A stretch of 64,000 nucleotides of DNA from the NCBI GenBank assembly GCA_026929865.2, contig CM049398.1, positions 19,257,501 through 19,321,500 on the forward strand. Direction: 5' to 3'. The notes under the pieces are model-generated. The model made no database searches and was not told the DNA's origin. It saw only the letters and a list, made by a program, of their open reading frames with translations. The stretch is from Hyperoplus lanceolatus (taxonomy: Eukaryota > Chordata > Actinopteri > Uranoscopiformes > Ammodytidae). The translations under genes were made by a program, and so were the position numbers. Positions 1 through 11,600 of this stretch are shown one piece after another. Within the stretch, counting starts at the first letter, position 1. Each line of letters begins with the position of its first letter.

Positions 1-2870
1 ACTGATATAAAGCTGCAAATTAGATATTATGTGAATCAGACACATATAGAGATTCCTATTATTATTATTTTTTTGCAATTGAAATATATTTGTAGGGACA
101 TGAATGCAACTTTCCACCATTCTACAAATTATTTGTAAGAGGGAGACACTTCCAGCTTCTAAAGATCTCTGGAGATCTATTTAATCGTATCATATTAAAC
201 AGTCAAGATTGTCGCGGTTTGCTGCGTGTATATGTTATATTAAAATCTTTTTTTTTGCGTCAAAGTAAAAATAAGTTTAAAAGAACAAAATGTTCTGGTC
301 ACTGTGCCATCAAGCTGCTGAATGCCCAATTATGAGAGACTGATAATTTAGCACTGTGGTGCCAACACACATCAGACCGACAAGGACTGTCTTTTCAGAG
401 AGAAAACCTAAGAAACACTTATAAAAACAAGAGGATTTTCTATAGACATTATATAACTGCAGCAGCACATTGAGAAACACTGGCCTACTTTTCTCCACAC
501 AGTGACCTGCTCTACAGTAGCAGAGAGGGAGGGGGATGCAGCATGGCGGGATGAACTGGGAGAGGGGAGTAAAGAGGACCTCTCACTCTGAGCCTTTTTT
601 GACCATCTCAAATGACTCCGCAATGACAAAAGGGTGAACAACTAGGTCTCTCCTTTATGGAAAATATATTATATCTACAGTATGTCCGCTGATTAAACAT
701 GATGTGACCTGATGGAGAAAACCGCTAAACTATGACTAGTTTGTTATCGCAAATGTTCAAGTTGAGCTTCTTTTCTGCAACGTGTCCAAGCTGTCATGGT
801 CTCTCATCTTGTCTTAAGCGTGGACAGAGGGCAGTCAACTTATTTTAGTGACAAGCCAATGTCAAAAAAACGGTAGTTTAGGTCATGTATCCTTATAAAA
901 AATTAAATCTGTTGTCGAAACCAAATATGTTGATCTCCATGGTCAGTATTGAGAGAATAATTTTCTAGTGATTAGTTTAAGAGCTGCACACAACACAAGA
1001 CTCTTGCAATTTAATCTTCAAATGTGGCAGCTTTTAAATTCAGATTTGAGCTAGGAAGGAACATGTTCTGAAAATGTTGGTAGGTTAACTGGCAGACCTC
1101 AACATGTAAAATTGGTAATCTTTCCCATGTAAATGTCTGTTTATTCATTGTTATGAAAAATCCGCTCCATAAGCCGTTATATAGCTGTCCGCTTGATGTG
1201 TATATCACACTGTCTCAGTTATGTTTGATTAAATACATGTATAATAATTGATTTACTCACAAACCAAGTCACATTTTTATTCAGAGAATCATTTTTAGTG
1301 GGGGCTATTTTTTCTTATAAGATCTGCATATGTGCATTTTTGATGTGCACATTTCTGTGGATGCAGTATTAAAAGGATAGAGCCACAAAGAACAGTGAAA
1401 CAGCCACAAAGAACAGTAGGAAAAGAAAGTGATATTAAATATTTAAAAAAAAAAATGGCTTCCTCTATTAATTTTGTTGGCATGTTGATTGATATGACAG
1501 CACATTGTTGTTTTTGTATAATTTACTGTTGGTATAAAACTACAAACTGCAATACTATTAATATAGTTAATAAACTACTGGTGCATGTCTTTGTTTTAAG
1601 CTACTGTACATTTTGTTTTTGAGAAAAGGGAGCACATAAATGCTTTACGTAAAGCTGGAAGTGGGTTTTCTCCAGACTGCATGCAGTAGTGACTCCCTCT
1701 TATTCATAAACAATCTTTGGGAGGGGTTGCCCAGCACGCACGTGGTGAGAGCTGAGGGGTGGTACAAGCCCCCTCCCCAGTTAACATACGGAGGCGTGGT
1801 CGTTGGGTACACGTCATCGACAGACATTCTAAGCTCTACACGAGCGTCTGAAATTAACCCCCCCCCCACCCCCAACACGTATACAAGACACAACAAGCAG
1901 ACTGAAACATGTAGGTACACGGGGTTTAAACACTACAACACTAAGTAGCGAGTGCTGTCGACGGGAAAAGATGCACGTAGGGGAAGAAAGACAGAAAGTC
2001 ACTTGATTCCCGGCGGACGATGTCAGGTCATTAAAGAGAGCTTTGCATTCCCTGCGCCACCGCCCTTTACCCCCCCCCCCCCCCCAAGTTCTGTTTATTC
2101 TGTTGTAAAAGGTTTCTTCTCGGTGCTTGCAGCTAGTCAGGAATATACTGACAAGGAAAATACAGAAAGCAAAAATACCTGAGTATTCTACGGGTGCAGT
2201 GTAGCAGTGTAACGACCCCGTCTATGCAGCAGGTTTCAATGCAGTAACCCCTAATGCTGCAGCAGCCCCGTGTATGATTATAAACTGATGTGGACAGTCA
2301 TGATTCAGGTTTGGTCACAGGTAGTCTGCCTGTGAAAAGAGTTTATCTGAACACTAAAACGTATGTGAAAGCAAATCTATAATAAAAACGCAACCCTCTA
2401 ATAATGTATTTTTTATTTAAAAGCAACAGACCGATGTTGTTAATAATGTAGCCTACTTCATGTAGTCTACGGCGTTGATAAATGAACATGGTCAGTCTAA
2501 CTCTGAGAAAAATATATTAGAGACAAGCTTCACTGAATTGTTAAGTATTTTACAGTTCATAATTAGGCACCAATTTAACAAAAACAAACTGTATTTTTCT
2601 ATTAAAATACCAACTTACCACGTGCTTTCTGTTGTTGCTGGGCTTGCAATTCCAAAAACTTGGCTGCTTCCAGAAGCGTTTCGATGCTCATTTCTGTCCC
2701 AGGTGGAAACACCGTGGCTATAGTTTCGTAAGAGAAAAGGCGATAGAGCAAAGAGCAATATTCGCCTGGGCACTACAGGGAGAGGCTCCCAGTCTGAAGC
2801 TGGAAATAAAAAGGGTAATCGGATACCCCCTCAGTAGAAACTCTACCACTTACGTAGGGGAGTTACAAAC
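1..2870. other. Intergenic, no gene recognised
   Basis: AT-rich sequence downstream of mettl16. No conserved protein or transposon ends were recognised. Poly-C runs occur near 1858-1873 and 2071-2085. Open frames here are short and show no recognisable similarity. Confidence 0.5.
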
Positions 2871-2940
2871 AAGATGGCGCTCAAAGTAGTGAGAACAAAT
2901 AAGGTTAGTGAATCACGCAGCGCGCGCGCCGAATAGGCTC
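2860..2940 (+). promoter_or_regulatory. Possible plus-strand promoter / first exon with YY1-like AAGATGGCG
   Basis: AAGATGGCG at 2871-2879 is the YY1-type initiator motif often found at start sites of housekeeping genes. Its ATG (2874) opens MALKVVRTNK and runs directly into a donor-like AAG|GTTAGTG at 2904, with a CG-rich run at 2918-2931. No downstream exon was recognised, so this may be chance. Confidence 0.2.

Positions 2941-2967
<27 letters not shown>
2941..2967. repeat. (CA)n microsatellite
   Basis: Thirteen or so CA units with a single T interruption in the trailing part. Confidence 0.9.
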
Positions 2968-2973
<6 letters not shown>

Positions 2974-3249
2974 ACTACAGAAGAGCACAGCAAAACACGG
3001 GGAGACGACTCGGATAGGAGTCACGTCCGGAGATAGGCTTCTTTAATTATCAGAAAAATTAAACAAAGTGTCGCCAAAGACGGAAACAAAACAAATGTAT
3101 ACAACGAAAAAAAACATTTATGGTAGCCTATATTTTATAACGGCAGGGTGCTTTTTATACAATCTATTATGTATAGCCTATTTGTTAAAACCATTTCCTC
3201 TTTTAGCTACTATAGCCAACATTTCAGGGCTTTCCCCTTCCAATTACTG

Positions 3250-3594
3250 CATTAGTATCCAGCTGCAGCCCCGGAGACAAACACCCTGGCGTGACGGAAG
3301 TAATTGTGACGGACGTTACCTGTAGATTTTATTTTTGCAACATCATAAACTTCAACGTCAAACAATAACAAGACCGCAGACCGATACTAAGTTTGTGTTA
3401 TTTATATTGTTTTGAGGATTAGGTTCAGGCATCATAGCTGGGTGGTTAGGGATAGGGCAAATGAGTGACATAGCAGAAATGTCATGGAAGCTAAATTGTC
3501 AAAAATCACGTCCGTCACACAGTTACTTCCGTCACGCCTGGGTGTTGTTGTCACGCCAGGGTGTTTGTCTCCGGGGCTGCAGCTGGACTCTACT
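3250..3594. mobile_element. Inverted-repeat (MITE-like) element
   Basis: Arms at 3258-3316 and 3508-3587 are inverted copies sharing TCCAGCTGCAGCCCCGGAG. The right arm has an extra duplicated GGCGTGAC-type segment. The element is flanked by the 9-bp direct repeat CAATTACTG (3241-3249 and 3595-3603), which looks like a target-site duplication. No coding capacity; superfamily not assigned. Confidence 0.6.
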
Positions 3595-3603
3595 CAATTA
3601 CTG

Positions 3604-4850
3604 AGGGCTACAATGTGCAAAAACTAACACTGTCGCTGGTTTTTCGCTCAGTGCCTGATGTACCCGTCTCCGCGTTTTATAAGACATGACTGCAGCACAT
3701 TTACTTCTCATAGATGTAGTATTTGATCAGCCGCAAATCACGTGAATAACAACAAGGTACGGCGTCTGCACACATGGATACAAGTGATGCATTGTGCAGT
3801 ATCTCCACCTTCTCGGAGTCGCGGGCATATAGGTAATGAGATCAAAAAGTAGTCTCGAAAATGTCAGGGTCCAAATTGAAGCAAATTAATGCGACTTCAG
3901 TTTGTGAAAATGCGTTAGTTACTTTGTGCGTTTCTATATTAGGCTATATTATTTTATGTTTTACATTTGACTGGTTGTCATTCCTCAATTACAGGCAGGC
4001 ATGCAGTGGTTGAAAGTAAGTCAGTTATTCAAGTATTGTAGTAGGCTGGCTAATTTTTTTTTTCGATACTAGGCTACATAGAAATAAGGCACTTTTTACT
4101 ATACATTTATTTGACAGCTTTAGTTTCTATCTACTTTTTAGATTCAGATTTATAATGTAGGCCTACAACCTTATCCATCAACAATTATATATTAGTCCTA
4201 TATTATTTTACCCCAATAGTGCAGTGCTCATTTGGGACGTGTGACCGTTCAGGACGTGCCCATGCCGGCGTCGTCAAAAGCTGTGTCATTCATTATACGC
4301 TTTTTGTGTGAAAAGTAAAAACTCATGTGAATGAGCCTTATCTAACAATATGAAACAATTGTTTTGTTATTCGGTGTTTTCATACACACAGGCTGGAGTA
4401 GACAAAGTCCTGATATAACCAAGGGACGAGCAGGAACTGTGAATTTGCACATACTCACAGACATGGCCCTGGATATTTAGTTCTCTTTTCCTGTTATTCA
4501 CTCAGGAAGTATGACAGCTGCAGCTGAGTAATAATAGTGGAACACAATACTGATGGTTCTCCAGGCACAGGAAACACCGATTGGCTCCAGGAGCATCCTG
4601 AATTACACAGGATGAGAGTAAATTCAATACTGTCAGGCCATGGGTCACCCCACAGCCATTTACAAAGAAGATGTCTAATAAAGCAGCCCTTCAAATATTT
4701 AATTTAATACTAAATATCCTGACAAGAGTGTTCCCTTTATAAAAGAAACACATTGCCATCTTGTGGACCATTAAAGGTGATGCATCATCAAACCAAAAAT
4801 GTTCTGACAGTACAAAAGATTAAACTTACAAACATGTTAGAAAAATTACA
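3604..4850. other. Intergenic, nothing recognised
   Basis: AT-rich, with no similarity to genes or known repeat ends noticed. Confidence 0.5.
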
Positions 4851-4985
4851 TTTATTGCAGATGTTTTGACAACATAATACCAAATACAGTACTACTTCAA
4901 AAAGATACAATAATTTTAACTGTCCAAAAAAAAAACTCCAAACCGACAGAAACTCAATAATCATCTCTAAAAAGTTTTTTTAAAC

Positions 4986-4991
4986 TTTATT
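4986..4991 (-). terminator. Poly(A) signal for mettl16
   Basis: AATAAA on the minus strand, 51 nt past the mettl16 stop. A GT/T-rich element ending in a run of ten T residues (4921-4960 region) follows and would fit a downstream cleavage element. A second AATAAA is at 4851-4856, so alternative 3' ends are possible. Confidence 0.55.
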
Positions 4992-5042
4992 TTCACATCT
5001 GAAAATGCAATTTTAAAAGAAAAGGACCCGTTTTTCTGCTCA

Positions 5043-5672
5043 TTAAGGACTAGCGATGGACTTTAAAAGTGTGTTCTTGAGGTAAGTGCACAGTTGGTTC
5101 ATCAGGTCTTTACTCTGACCCTCGACCCAGTGCATCTCAATCACTACATCGCTTTCCTCAAGCATCACATTCAGCAGACACTTAAACAGGAAGGGTTTGA
5201 CGGCAGCTGGGCTCAGGGGTTGCTTGGAGGGCATCTCACTTGCCGCAGCAGGTTCTTCCTTTGGGACAGTTTCCTGCACTGCTTCAGTGGACGTAAAGGA
5301 ATCCATGTCCACATCTTCAACTGATACCGAAGACTCTTTTTGTTCTTTGCTCATCTCATTTGATGAGGCACCGTTGCCAATCTGCTCTTCAGGCTGCTGT
5401 AGACCAGCTAGCTCCTCTGCAGATGCAGTTTGGTTTGGGGCGTTGCTGCTCTGTGTGGATTGGTTTTGAGATGCTGGGTTTGTGGCGGTAACAGCTGTGA
5501 CCATAGTGGTTTGAAAGCTGGATGTCTGAGAGCAGTGAGGAGCCCGGGGAAGCTCTCGTAACTGACGTGATCCTTCACGCCGCTTCTGTCGTCCGTGGAT
5601 CCAGGTGTTCTCCACAGCTGTAAGAAAGAGGCTCTGCTCCTGCTTCGTGCATGGAACATGTTTGTGCAGCAC
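5043..5672 (-). CDS. mettl16: mettl16 terminal coding exon 9
   Basis: Residues 351-559 and the TAA stop. It begins VLHKHVPCTKQEQSLFLTA, followed by WIHGRQKRREGSRQLRELPR. A roughly 100-residue Ser/Thr/Gln/Asn/Glu-rich low-complexity linker follows, then the conserved C-terminal block FLFKCLLNV...EMHWVEGQSKDLMNQLCTYL. The acceptor is CTCGACAG|GTGCTG. Confidence 0.94.
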   Translation of the reverse strand: MLHKHVPCTKQEQSLFLTAVENTWIHGRQKRREGSRQLRELPRAPHCSQTSSFQTTMVTAVTATNPASQNQSTQSSNAPNQTASAEELAGLQQPEEQIGNGASSNEMSKEQKESSVSVEDVDMDSFTSTEAVQETVPKEEPAAASEMPSKQPLSPAAVKPFLFKCLLNVMLEESDVVIEMHWVEGQSKDLMNQLCTYLKNTLLKSIASP

Positions 5673-8600
5673 CTGTCGAGACACCCACACAGCAGACAAT
5701 CAGATTACTGATGAGGTTTACTACAGGTAATACGATGTTAAAAACCTACGACTGCTTGTATCTGTATGCATGCAATGTCATACAGTAAGTGCACTGCTGC
5801 TTGTACAGAGAACCTGGCAGAATATCTTAGAACCAGTAATGTCCTCCAAATGTACCACAGAAGCAAAGGTGAAACTGAATGGGGTTAATGACCCCAGTGC
5901 TATTGCAGCCCTACAGCTTACCCGCAGGTCGGTCAGTGTTTTCTCCAGCAGAGCAGAGATGCTGTCCACTGGGCTGCTGGCAGTACAGCCTAAAGCCGAG
6001 GCTTTGGCCTGGAGCTCTTTAAGTCCCGCTTCTGGCAGTGTGAATGACAGGGGCTTTTTTGTCTTCTCCAGTTTACGCTTCTTACTGGGAGGAGACTGAG
6101 ATCAGAGAGGGAGGTTAGGAAAAATGAGTTTGAGTATCATGGACATGAAAAAAGGACAAACAAAAAGAGTCTTGTACCATTGATTTACAACAGGATAAAC
6201 AAACAGTAGACATTAGTAAAACTAATATCTTCTTATCGAGCAAAAGGTACAAAAAAAACATGTTTTTAACACAGATTTGTCTGAGATATTTTTCCTCTGA
6301 TCTCCAACTTTTAGTCTACTTCTCTGTTGATGATGTACTCCTATAAATAACTTATAACAGCCAGGCAAGCAATGCACAGATTCCAATGACCAATAGTAAT
6401 GTGTCAAGTAAAATATTTCCCTAATTCTCAGCTCATAATCACATCTATCACAAAAAAAAGGCATAACTATTTTCTGTCCAGCGATTAAATATCATTATCA
6501 GGTATATGGAAAGCATCACAGAAGGGCCTGTTATGCGAGTGATCTATTAAATTGTTTCTCTACTGTTTATCAAAATGTTTAAAAAAAAATCCAACAAAAA
6601 AATAGTGGTTATCTCATACTTTTGTGGTTGTGGTCACGATAAAAATTTGTTTTTCTGAATATATACATTGATTTTGCAGTCATCACGTCTTGCCAAGCAG
6701 TGAAAAACTGCATGAAAAACAGTTTTGAATGATGAACCTAGTTATTTGTCAGTTGCTCAGGAAGAGACACAGATTACTACTAGCTAAAACTTAAAGCTGT
6801 GAAGGGAATAGAAACAGTATATGGATGTTCATTTCACAACACCAGAGGGGGCTCAAACCACATGAGCCCTACCTGAAACAGCGTTCTACGTTTCTAATCC
6901 CCTCTAATGTCAGACTGTGATGGCAGTGGAGGTTGTTACCCAACCATGCCTTAACACAACAGACGCTCTTCTGCGATCGGCCCCAGGTCCACAGCAGCCA
7001 ATATGTCAACGCTGCACTGGCAAAGTCACTGCAGGATGAGAGAGTGGGGGTCTGCAGCCGCACTGCACTGTGACAGAGCAGACAGCATGGCCGAGTGACC
7101 TACAAACAGCAGAGCCAAGGAGCAGACTGTAACCTTCAAAAGGCTACACCCATCTGAGTCAAGTTTGAATTACTTGTTTAGTTATTTCAGTGCATCATTC
7201 AGAAAAAATGGTAGTCTGTTTATTATTGTGGTTTTAAATATACAGTATCTCACAAAAGTGAGTACACCCCTCACATTTCTTCACATTTTTCTTTATATCT
7301 TTCCATGGGACAACATTGAAGAAATGACACTTTGATACAATGTAAAGTAGTCAGTGTACAGCTTGTATAACAGTGTAAATTTACTGTCCCCTCAAAATAA
7401 CTCGACACACAGCCATTAATGTCTAAACTGCTGGCAACAAAAGTGAGTACACCCCTTAGAAAAAATGTACAAATCGGGCCCAAAGTGTAAATATTTTGTG
7501 TGGCCACCATTATTTTCTATCACTGCCTTAACCCTCTTGGGCATGTAGTTCACTAGAGCTTCACAGGTTGCAACTGGAACCCTCTTCCACCCATTTATGA
7601 CACATCACAGAGCTGGTGGGTATTAAAGACCTTGCGCTCCTCCAACTTCTGTTTGAGGATGCCCCAAAGATGCTCAATAGGGTTTAGGTCTGGAGACATG
7701 CTTGGAGGCCATAACCTTTACCCTCAGCTTTTTAGCAAGCCACTGGTCGTCTTGGAGGTGTGTTTGGGGTCGTTATCATGTTGCAATACCACCCTGCGGC
7801 CCGTTTACGGGTTGAGTGCACGTGGTCAGCGTCGTACATAGAGGTTGGCTTTGGAAAAAGACGTATGAGTGCTGCCCATTGCTGAAGGGCTTGAAGGGGT
7901 GGGGGTCAACCTGTCAGTGCTCAGACCATACGCCCACTCTGCATCATACTGGTCTGCTGGCTGTCATCCCAGAAGGACTATTCTAAAGATGATGCACAAG
8001 AAACCCCACAAAAGTTTGCTGAAGACAAACAGACTACGGACATGGATTACTGCAACCATGTCCTGTGGTCTGATGAGACCAAAACATTTATTTGGTTCAG
8101 ATGGTGTTAAGAGTGTGGAGCCAACCGGTGGGGTACAAAGACAAGTGTGCTTGCCTGAGTCAAGCATGGTGGTTGAGGTCATGGTCTGGGCTGCATGAGT
8201 GCTGCCACACTGGGACTACAGTTCATTGAATTCTAACATGTACTGGACATACTGAAGCAGACATGATCCCCTCCCTTCATAAACTGGGCCCAGGCGTACT
8301 GCAACGATAACGACCCCAAACACACCTCCGAATGACCACTGGCTTGCTAAAGAAGCTGAGGGTAAAGGTTATGGACTGGCCAAGCATGTCTCCAGTCTTA
8401 AACCCTATTGAGCACTTTTGGGCACCTCAAACGGGAGATGGAGGCGCAACCTAAATCCACCAGCTCCTTGAGTCGTCATGAATGGGTAGAAGAGGGTTCC
8501 AGTTGCAACCTGTGAGCCTAGTGAACTCGCCCAAGAGGGTTAAGGCAGTGATAGAAAATAATGATGGCAAAACAAAATATTAACACTTTGGGCCCAATTT

Positions 8601-11600
8601 GGAAATTTTTCTTAGGGGTGACCACTTTTGTTGCCAACACTTTAGACATTAATGGCTGTGTGCGAGTATTTGAGGGGACAGAACTAACTGTATACAGCTG
8701 TACACTGACTACACTGTATCAAGTGTCATTATCAGTGTGCCATGGAGAAATGAAATTGAAGAGTTAGGGGGACACTTTGGGCGTATATTTGTTTTCTAAG
8801 TCAAAAAACTCTTACGAGTTCCACAGGAATCTGAAACAAAGTACATAAAGTCACATCTTTCCTACATCTGCTTTATTTTCTTTAGGTTGAGAGTGAGACT
8901 GTGCCTTGCCTGGCTGCTCGTTGGAGCCGTTTTTCTTTTTCTTTATATTGTTTATCACAGACCGCCCCCCAGCTCTAGCTATAATGCCATGCAATGCCAC
9001 ACACAAATTGCAGCAGTTTTCACTTCCAGCAAACATTGTAAATTAAATCATCGGCGTCTACTTCAAACCCCCCCTGCATGGACTCCTGAACTCTGGACTT
9101 CCATGAACCCCCTCCTGCCTGAGGCTTGTATGAGCAGTAACAACCCTCCTCTGGACTCAGATAAAGCCTTGAGCCTTCAATTCTGTCTACCAGTCCTTTT
9201 ATCCAGTCTGCATGTGCTCTAATATTCCCATCCACAGTCTGCATCCCTTTGTCTGCTGGATTTCTTTATCTTCACCTTGTCTTTCCTTCATTCCAATCCT
9301 CCATTGTCTCCTCTGCATCTTTCCTCTCTTGGTTAAAGAGAAGCATATTATTCCACCTTTAAAAATAGGTAGAATTCAATATCTCTTTCTTCATAACACC
9401 CCAGATCAAAAGCTAAATTCTCAACATTTTGGCAGCCAAACTATAATCATGTTTTCTAGAGTTGTTGTACTAAATTAAAAAAAATCTGTATTATAGAGAG
9501 AACCATAAAAAGACATAATGGGACATTGAAATTGAAGAGGCTATAGGAAGAGACAGACACCGACCTGGTAATAACAGCGTAAAGTAGGTCACAGATGCAA
9601 GCATGTCACATAGGTTATAGTCTATGTAACATTAATGAGCACCCTTAACGCCCATGCATACATACATACATACATACATACATACAATACCAGACTTCCA
9701 TAGGAACACACGCATGCAGGCAGAATTGGGAAGTCAACCATGCAAATAATTACAAACACAGCAAACGCACATGCTCGAGGGGTCTGCCGTGCGATGACGG
9801 TGAACAGCTCAAGTGTGAGTGTAGATTATTGTGGGTGTGCATGAAAGTGGAGGAGAAGGAAATGTAGGCCAATCATTCTGCTCAACTGCTTTCATGGTGA
9901 AAAGGCCAAAACAGAGATGAGTCCAACACTGTTCTCGTCACACAATGCCTCCAACCTGCCTTTTACTTTTTGTAAAACATCATTCCTATTCCTGGAAACA
10001 GATTTCATTGCCCCTCCCACTATCTCACTGTCCAGACGAGACAATGGTTATTGCTGTGTTATTAGCACACAGTCCTGGCCCAGACAACTGTTGCCTGGAT
10101 ACAGCATGTTAGAAATTGCTTAAACATCTCCCCAGAGGAAGGAATAAGTGCTACTAATGGAACAGGGCTGGAGGGAAAGAGGATAACGTCTTGCAGAGGT
10201 GGTGCATAATTAAATTGAGGAAGGGGTTGGAAACATCCAGCAGGAGATCAAGGAGCAAAATGACAAAAACGTGATGACTTACCGGTCTTCTGATTGATGG
10301 TGCCAAATGTAAAGTCTGTTTGTAGCCTCTTAAGCTGTACCATAAATGACCAAAAAAAAACTCACAGACTCACCGGAACAATCACGTCATCATAGAAACT
10401 CCAGGCCAGTGCCCACCGCATCGTTCGGCCTTGGTAGAACTCTGTGTGCGTCACTTTAGGCACCTAGGGAAAAAGGTTAACAGTCCAGTGTGATGAGCGT
10501 TGTGACGCTAGTGGCATTCAGCAGATGATTTCACAAAGAAACTGTTTACTTTAACATCTTCAATGCAAGAACATTGAATACCATGTAAACTACAGCACAT
10601 ACTAATCCCATTTGGTCAGAAATCAGATTCCCAGGTACCGATAAATTAAGTTTGAGTTTTATTTTTGGCTGCCACGGTACCTCAATTATATTTATAAAAA
10701 ACCTTCAGAATTTTTAAAGAGGAAACATTTCTTTGTGTCTAACATTTTCAAATATAACCTTAAATATATCATCTTATAACCTATCATCTTCACGTCAAAG
10801 TTAATTTTATTCATTAATTAAATCATGGACAAGATTAATTTAGAAAGCACTCAATGCATCGCCTAGAATTGTTGACTGACGAGATGCAACGTGAACTGCT
10901 CAGTCTTCAGGTTTGGTGAAAGCGAGCGCTTGACTTTCAGATGTTAACTGACACATTTTGGCTTCAGTGAGCTCCATGTCTCTAATCGTGGGTGAGAAAA
11001 AAAACAAAACAAAAAAACAGATCTATGATGTGAAAAAGACACATTTGGTGTGACAACCCTTGTGCTAACAGAGCACTTTAACCGTCTCTCAGGACCGCGT
11101 CAGTAAATTGGAAGATGAGGGTCACTAAGATAAAAGGTCAGAGGTCAAAGAGCTCTGTATCCAAGACATTCACTAAATGAAAAAAAACACACACACAAAG
11201 AGATGAGCAGACGCTGGAGAGGAGATCAAGTAATGGTCGATAAAAGCATTAGCATATTAACTACACCGGTTTCCTGTTTACACACACTTCTTCTGGACGT
11301 TAGCCAAGGCTGCACTCACTCTGATGAGCCGCGACGGCACCCAAAAACCTCTAGAGGAGGTGTGAAGGTTTACAGGTGCAAAGCGGTGACAGGAGTTTCT
11401 CCCCATCTCTCTTTTGAACATGTGAGGGAGGTAACTAGCACAGGACCAGAGGACTGCAACTATCAGGAGTTATGTGCCGGGCTATTAGTTAGGCTAATTA
11501 CCATACATAGTAAATAAAATGGATGTAGCATCCGGGCTGACCTCAGTTATTTCAACTGCATCCAATCGTCCTGTTCCATGTGCGTCGCCATCTTGTCAGA

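Noticed and set aside
1640-1948. 102-residue frame near 1.6-1.9 kb
   Set aside because: Low-complexity Pro-rich reading through poly-C, with an equally long frame on the other strand and no recognisable similarity.
5804-5812. METTL16 target nonamer TACAGAGAA near mettl16 exon 9 (also at 55134)
   Set aside because: Both are on the plus strand, antisense to the genes, so the motif would not be present in their transcripts. No MAT2A-like hairpin around them.
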